NCBI GenBank assembly: GCA_023436425.1 | Contig: JAEZJD010000185.1 | Span: 1-13,218, forward strand | Length of the DNA stretch: 13,218 nt | Source of the DNA: Bacteroidota bacterium | GTDB taxonomy: Bacteria > Bacteroidota > Bacteroidia > Chitinophagales > Chitinophagaceae | Direction of reading: 5' to 3' | Part shown: positions 11,746-13,218 of the stretch, one piece after another | Layout: each line of letters opens with the position of its first letter | Position numbering within the stretch: position 1 is the first letter of the stretch | Program-made: the position numbers and the translations under genes | Notes under the pieces: generated by a model | Databases searched by the model: none | What the model was told of the DNA's origin: nothing | What the model saw: the letters and a program-made list of their open reading frames with translations, nothing else

Positions 11746-13218
11746 TTACTCGGGCTTCTGCTCTTGTTGTTCCCGTTGTTCTTCCTGTTGTTGTGGAGCA
11801 TTTCCGGTGTTGCGCTGCAATTTAGGTCTGTCGGTACGCTCCGGTCGTGGTCCATCGTTGCGACGATCACCGTCTCTTCGGTCATCACGCTGTCCACCTT
11901 CTCTCCTATCTTGCATGCCCTCGGGCTTCGGTAGCAACACTTTCCTCGAAAGCTTAAACTTGCCTGTTTTTGGATCTGTTCCCGTTAGCTTCACCTTTAC
12001 CTTATCTCCTTCATTCAGAACTCCTTCTAGTGTTTCAAGTCGTTTCCAACTCACTTCCGAAATATGCAACAGTCCTTGTTTTCCTGGCAGAAACTCAACG
12101 AATGCACCGTACGGTTGAATTGTTTTTACCGTCGCCTCATATTCATCTCCAACGGTTGGTACGGCCACAATTCCCTTTATCCAACTATGTGCTCTGTCAA
12201 CTTTTTCTTTTTCAGTTCCAAAGATGCTCACCTCACCAAGATCATTTTTCTCTTCGATGTTGATGGTGGTTCCGGTTTCACGTTGAATCTCCTGAATAAT
12301 CTTTCCTCCAGGCCCGATAACAGCACCGATGAATTCTCTGTCAATGAACATTTTCACCATTCTTGGTGCATGCGACTTCACGTCTGCCCTTGCTTCAGCA
12401 ATACAGCTATACATTGCATCCAGAATATGAAGACGACCGCGGCGTGCCTGTTGTAACGCATTGCGCATTATCTCCATTGACAGCCCATCAACTTTAATAT
12501 CCATCTGAATTCCGCAAATGCCTTCTCTCGTTCCAGTCACCTTAAAGTCCATATCGCCGAGGTGATCTTCGTCTCCGAGAATGTCTGTCAACACAGCATA
12601 TTTCCCTTCTTTGGTTATCAACCCCATGGCAACACCTGCAACATGTTTTGGCAGCGGCACACCCGCATCAAACAACGCAAGCGAGCCAGCGCAAACTGTG
12701 GCCATAGATGAAGAACCATTAGATTCTAAAATGTCGCTCACTACACGCACTGTGTATGCGTAATCAGCACCAGGCATCATTTGTCTCAATGAGCGCTGTG
12801 CAAGGTTTCCATGGCCGACTTCTCTCCGACCAGGTCCACGCAAAAATTTTACTTCACCGGTTGAAAATGGTGGAAAATTGTAGTGAAGAATAAACTTGGA
12901 ATATTCGGACTTTGCAGCACTTTCAACTAACAATTCATCGAGCGGGGTGCCCAGTGTAACTGTGGTCAGTGATTGCGTTTCTCCTCTCGTAAAAAGGGCG
13001 GAGCCGTGTGGAGTCGGTAATACATCCACTTCCATGCTTAATGGGCGAATGTCCTCAAGCCCTCTTCCATCCAATCTCACCCTGTCGTTCAAAATCATGT
13101 CTCTCACCACATTGTACTGCAGGTCGGACAAATATTGTTTCACCGATTTCTTGATATCGTCAGGTAATGATTCCCCTTCCGCAAGATTTGCTTCTTTCGT
13201 GAGCGTTTCTATCAAATC
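11746..13218 (-). CDS. pnp: Polyribonucleotide nucleotidyltransferase (PNPase), C-terminal about two thirds
   Basis: The gene is open to the right edge; about 490 codons are present and the first roughly 230-250 are outside. PNPase degrades RNA 3' to 5' with phosphate. The second RNase PH domain (about 13080-12450) shows FTRGETQSL, GPGRREVGHGNLAQRSLR, ESNGSSSMATVC and the catalytic aspartates in LGDEDHLGDMDF (about 12545-12590). A KH domain with IGAVIGPGGKIIQEI follows (about 12220-12350), then an S1 domain starting GDEYEATVKTIQPYGAFVEF (about 12150 down to 11940). The last roughly 55 residues are a low-complexity tail: first Arg/Asp/Gly-rich, then Gln/Glu-rich. It is the upstream gene of the pnp-prmA-plsY run. 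Confidence 0.97.
   Translation of the reverse strand, partial: DLIETLTKEANLAEGESLPDDIKKSVKQYLSDLQYNVVRDMILNDRVRLDGRGLEDIRPLSMEVDVLPTPHGSALFTRGETQSLTTVTLGTPLDELLVESAAKSEYSKFILHYNFPPFSTGEVKFLRGPGRREVGHGNLAQRSLRQMMPGADYAYTVRVVSDILESNGSSSMATVCAGSLALFDAGVPLPKHVAGVAMGLITKEGKYAVLTDILGDEDHLGDMDFKVTGTREGICGIQMDIKVDGLSMEIMRNALQQARRGRLHILDAMYSCIAEARADVKSHAPRMVKMFIDREFIGAVIGPGGKIIQEIQRETGTTINIEEKNDLGEVSIFGTEKEKVDRAHSWIKGIVAVPTVGDEYEATVKTIQPYGAFVEFLPGKQGLLHISEVSWKRLETLEGVLNEGDKVKVKLTGTDPKTGKFKLSRKVLLPKPEGMQDRREGGQRDDRRDGDRRNDGPRPERTDRPKLQRNTGNAPQQQEEQREQQEQKPE

Noticed and set aside
11688..11897. 70-residue N-terminal extension of PrmA
   Set aside because: It overlaps the pnp 3' end in another frame and crosses the terminator; the family start is at 11687.
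1..13218. CRISPR array, insertion sequence, prophage, toxin-antitoxin, retron or defence island
   Set aside because: No regularly spaced repeats, no transposase, integrase or reverse-transcriptase motifs, no tRNA or attachment site, and nearly all genes are conserved housekeeping types.

Overview
The window most likely comes from a member of the Bacteroidota, probably of the Chitinophagaceae/Sphingobacteriia type. The evidence is a SusC/RagA-type TonB receptor, an azurin-like lipoprotein, an EF-G paralogue of the Bacteroidota kind, AT-rich starts without Shine-Dalgarno sites, and several exact matches to the Bacteroidota -7 promoter element TAnnTTTG. The genus is inference; the phylum is well supported. 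I see no tRNA, rRNA, CRISPR array, insertion sequence or prophage. This is mostly conserved housekeeping chromosome.

Left part (1-3400). The 5' end of a susC-like receptor runs off the left edge on the minus strand. It is divergent from an azurin-like cupredoxin lipoprotein (plus strand), with 325 bp between them. The azurin gene ends at a long hairpin and converges on a minus-strand group: an AhpD/carboxymuconolactone-decarboxylase-like protein followed by a RibD-C/DHFR-fold reductase, preceded by a calcineurin-like phosphoesterase. Upstream of that lies a 67-residue basic, disordered protein, and then dnaG.

Middle (3428-8650). DNA primase dnaG (minus) is divergent from a short coiled-coil gene (plus) that carries an in-frame TAA at its midpoint. 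It reads as a fresh pseudogene or a nonsense-interrupted gene. Immediately after it lies a second-type elongation factor G (EF-G2-like) whose GTPase motifs depart from canonical EF-G. A small unrecognised 83-residue gene follows, ending in a shared bidirectional terminator.

Right part (8651-13218), all on the minus strand and transcribed right to left: pnp (5' end beyond the window), prmA, plsY, an M48-family lipoprotein protease, and a DUF3052-like protein. These serve RNA turnover, ribosomal protein L11 methylation, phospholipid synthesis and envelope protein quality control.

The most unusual features are regulatory and compact. In three places (before the phosphoesterase, EF-G2 and prmA genes) an intrinsic-terminator hairpin has a U-tract that runs up to the next start codon. 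Before prmA the hairpin also contains a perfect -7 promoter element. The dnaG promoter element sits so close to its likely GTG start that a leaderless mRNA is possible. I found no evidence of a new defence or mobile system.
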